Assembly (NCBI GenBank): GCA_025450095.1
Contig: JANWID010000348.1
Coordinates: 1-7,245, forward strand
Source of the DNA: Bacteroidia bacterium
GTDB taxonomy: Bacteria > Bacteroidota > Bacteroidia > AKYH767-A > OLB10
DNA: 7,245 nucleotides
Reading direction: 5' to 3'
Below, one piece after another: positions 5,580-7,245 of the stretch. The notes under the pieces are model-generated. The model did no database searches. It had not been told where the DNA came from and saw only the letters and a program-made list of their open reading frames with translations. Numbering within the stretch: the stretch's first letter is position 1; each line of letters begins with the position of its first letter. The translations under genes were made by a program, and so were the position numbers.

Positions 5580-6446
5580 ATGTTTCAGAGTAAAATAACA
5601 AACTATCTTTCTCTAATCAAATTCAGTCACACCGTATTCGCGCTTCCTTTCGCGTTAATAGGATTTCTGGCCGGTGCACGCGAAGTAAATTTTCATTTCA
5701 ACTACTGGCTAGTACTTTGGGTTTTGCTATGCATGGTGTTTGCTCGCTCCGCAGCTATGGCATTCAACCGTTGGGCCGACAGGGATATTGATGCAAAGAA
5801 TCAGCGGACAATTGGCAGGGAAATACCTTCAGGAATTATATCTCCTGCTGCAGCGCTATCGTTTACTGTATTGAACTGTGTGGCGTTTATCGTTACAACA
5901 TATTTTATTAACCCGATCTGTTTTTATCTTTCCCCGGTAGCGCTTGCAGTGGTGCTGGGATACAGTTATACCAAACGATTCACACCATTCAGTCATCTGG
6001 TGCTCGGACTTGGTCTATCACTGGCTCCGGTTGGCGCATACCTGGCTGTAACAGGTGAATTTGCTATGTTGCCGGTATTGTTTTCAGTTGCGGTGCTGAC
6101 ATGGGTGAGTGGGTTTGATATTATTTACGCACTGCAGGACGAGGATTTTGATAAAGCTCAAAAATTATTTTCAATTCCTTCTGTTTTCGGAATACGGATT
6201 TCGTTGCGCATTTCGGAAGGTTTGCATATAGTATCATCTTTGATTTTGCTTGCTGCCAGTTTTTACGGAAGCTATGGTTGGATGTATCTTACCGGCTGGA
6301 CTGTGTTTACGGGGTTGCTCGTTTATCAGCACATGCTTGTTAAACCCAATGATCTGAGCCGTGTTAATCTTGCCTTTTTTACCACTAACGGAATCGCCAG
6401 TGTGATGTTGGCATTATTCACAGCGGTAGATATCTTTATTGGCTAA
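5580..6446 (+). CDS. ubiA: UbiA-family polyprenyltransferase (4-hydroxybenzoate polyprenyltransferase-like)
   Basis: This is a 288-aa integral membrane enzyme that transfers a polyprenyl chain to an aromatic ring in quinone synthesis. Both Mg/diphosphate-binding aspartate motifs are present: N63-R-W-A-D67-R-D69-I-D71 and D180-x-x-Y-A-L-Q-D187-E-D189-F-D191. About eight or nine hydrophobic helices fit the family. Length and the NRWADRDIDAKN form match the group usually called putative 4-hydroxybenzoate polyprenyltransferase. Bacteroidota normally use menaquinone, so the real acceptor is more likely a naphthoate intermediate, possibly in the futalosine route (MqnP-like); that is inference, and the symbol is the family name. 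The ATG at 5580 was chosen because the protein then begins just before the conserved SLIKFSHTVFALPFAL. A longer reading from TTG at 5517 would add 21 residues encoded by the hairpin-flanking spacer and is unlikely. No promoter is obvious, so read-through from upstream is possible. Confidence 0.9.
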   Translation: MFQSKITNYLSLIKFSHTVFALPFALIGFLAGAREVNFHFNYWLVLWVLLCMVFARSAAMAFNRWADRDIDAKNQRTIGREIPSGIISPAAALSFTVLNCVAFIVTTYFINPICFYLSPVALAVVLGYSYTKRFTPFSHLVLGLGLSLAPVGAYLAVTGEFAMLPVLFSVAVLTWVSGFDIIYALQDEDFDKAQKLFSIPSVFGIRISLRISEGLHIVSSLILLAASFYGSYGWMYLTGWTVFTGLLVYQHMLVKPNDLSRVNLAFFTTNGIASVMLALFTAVDIFIG

Positions 6447-6545
6447 GTTTGCCCCGCTTTTTCAGACAGAATCAGTATTCGAATTTCAACTACAGAAACA
6501 AGGAGTTAAAATTCGTTGAATCAGAGCTTTATTTCTGCTTCAGAG

Positions 6546-6578
6546 TTTTAAAAGATGGGACTATTTTCATTACTTTTG
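6546..6578 (+). promoter_or_regulatory. Bacteroidota-type promoter for the E1 dehydrogenase gene
   Basis: TACTTTTG at 6571-6578 fits the -7 consensus TAnnTTTG. TTTT at 6546-6549 is a three-of-four match to the -33 TTTG with 21-nt spacing. Transcription would start near 6583-6586, leaving a leader of about 25 nt before the ATG at 6610. This suggests the gene is transcribed separately from the prenyltransferase gene. The rest of 6447-6609 shows only short AT-rich repeats (TCAGAG at 6524 and 6540) and no convincing terminator. Confidence 0.55.
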
Positions 6579-6609
6579 TTTTCATTCTTATCCTGTTTTA
6601 ACTCTCGAA

Positions 6610-7245
6610 ATGAATCAAAGCTATCCGACCAGTCCGGCTGAAAAGCAGGAGTTATCCTACGAAGATTTTCGCGCTATAATTATAAACGATTACCGGCTTG
6701 CGAATGAGAGTCGCCAGACCAGCATTTTAGGCAGGAAAGAAGTCCTGACCGGTAAAGCCAAATTCGGAATCTTTGGTGATGGAAAAGAAATTGCACAGCT
6801 GGCTATGGCGAAAGTTTTCCGCAAAGGAGATTTCCGTTCCGGTTATTATCGTGATCAGACTTTCATGATGGCTTGTGGATTACTTTCCATCCAGGAATTT
6901 TTCGCCCAGTTATATGCGCATCCCGATGTCAATGCGGATCCTTCCTCTGCAGGAAGATTGATGAACGGACATTATGCAACCCGGTTACTCGATGAAGCCG
7001 GAAACTGGAGAGAGCTTACGGCACTCAAAAATTCTTCCGCTGATATTTCTCCGACTGCCGGACAAATGCCCCGGTTACTGGGATTGGCACTGTCATCTAA
7101 GTTATACAGAACCAATCCTGAACTTGACCAGGATAAGTTTCGAAAATTCTCCATCAGGGGAAATGAAGTTGCGTTTGTTACTATTGGTGATGCCAGCACA
7201 TCGGAAGGTTTATTTTTTGAAACCATTAATGCAGCAGGAGTTTTA
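6610..7245 (+). CDS. ThDP-dependent 2-oxoacid dehydrogenase E1, alpha region (5' part, runs off the window)
   Basis: The reading frame is open from ATG 6610 to the last base, giving 212 residues. It matches the E1 alpha part of branched-chain 2-oxoacid or pyruvate dehydrogenase, which decarboxylates a 2-oxoacid with thiamine diphosphate and passes the acyl group to the E2 lipoyl domain. Visible landmarks are the helix GDGKEIAQLAMAKVF (56-70), the Y79-Y80-R81-D82-Q83 segment near the cofactor, and G193-D194-A-S-T-S198-E199-G200, the start of the GDG-type Mg/ThDP motif. In many Bacteroidota this type of protein is a single chain of about 650-800 aa with alpha and beta regions fused. The part seen here fits that form but cannot prove it. 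Substrate choice (branched-chain versus pyruvate) is open. The ATG lies about 25 nt after the expected transcription start; no Shine-Dalgarno site is seen. Confidence 0.88.
   Translation, partial: MNQSYPTSPAEKQELSYEDFRAIIINDYRLANESRQTSILGRKEVLTGKAKFGIFGDGKEIAQLAMAKVFRKGDFRSGYYRDQTFMMACGLLSIQEFFAQLYAHPDVNADPSSAGRLMNGHYATRLLDEAGNWRELTALKNSSADISPTAGQMPRLLGLALSSKLYRTNPELDQDKFRKFSIRGNEVAFVTIGDASTSEGLFFETINAAGVL

Noticed and set aside
6972..7226. Minus-strand ORF opposite the E1 gene
   Set aside because: It overlaps the conserved ThDP-binding coding region on the other strand and has no family features.

Overview
The window looks like chromosomal DNA of a Bacteroidota bacterium. The reasons are a T9SS (Por) C-terminal sorting domain on a large secreted protein, promoters of the Bacteroidota type (TTTG, about 20 nt, TAnnTTTG), start codons without Shine-Dalgarno sites, AT-rich spacers, and a stand-alone 23S-rRNA-intervening-sequence-type four-helix-bundle gene. 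Genus cannot be set from this sequence.

Layout. (1) Positions 1-655 form a compact cassette. A 129-aa four-helix-bundle protein (S23/IVP family) is bracketed by arrays of a degenerate 10/20-bp repeat (core GTCAGGnTTw GTCATGGTTw) in inverted orientation, so the two flanks could pair across the gene. The right array overlaps the gene's stop codon and ends about 8 bp from the ettA stop codon. (2) 654-2330, minus strand: complete EttA, an ABC-F translation factor, with a good Bacteroidota promoter in front. (3) 2331-2594: divergent intergenic region holding that promoter, a weaker rightward promoter candidate, a GC-rich hairpin and a decaying 30-bp tandem repeat. (4) 2595-5462, plus strand: a 955-aa secreted protein with a signal peptide, 14 FG-GAP/VCBS-type calcium-loop motifs (probably two seven-bladed propellers), an Ig-like or linker region and a T9SS sorting domain. 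(5) 5463-5579: short spacer with a strong GC-rich hairpin. (6) 5580-6446, plus strand: UbiA-family polyprenyltransferase, probably for menaquinone. (7) 6447-6609: spacer with a promoter. (8) 6610 to the window edge: N-terminal 212 residues of a ThDP-dependent 2-oxoacid dehydrogenase E1 alpha region.

The genes do not form one pathway. EttA (translation under energy limitation), the prenyltransferase (quinone synthesis) and the E1 enzyme (central or branched-chain oxoacid metabolism) are housekeeping functions. The T9SS protein is a surface or secreted accessory protein. The most unusual part is the repeat-bracketed four-helix-bundle cassette at the left edge. Its architecture resembles the intervening sequences found inside 23S rRNA genes, but here it sits between protein-coding genes.
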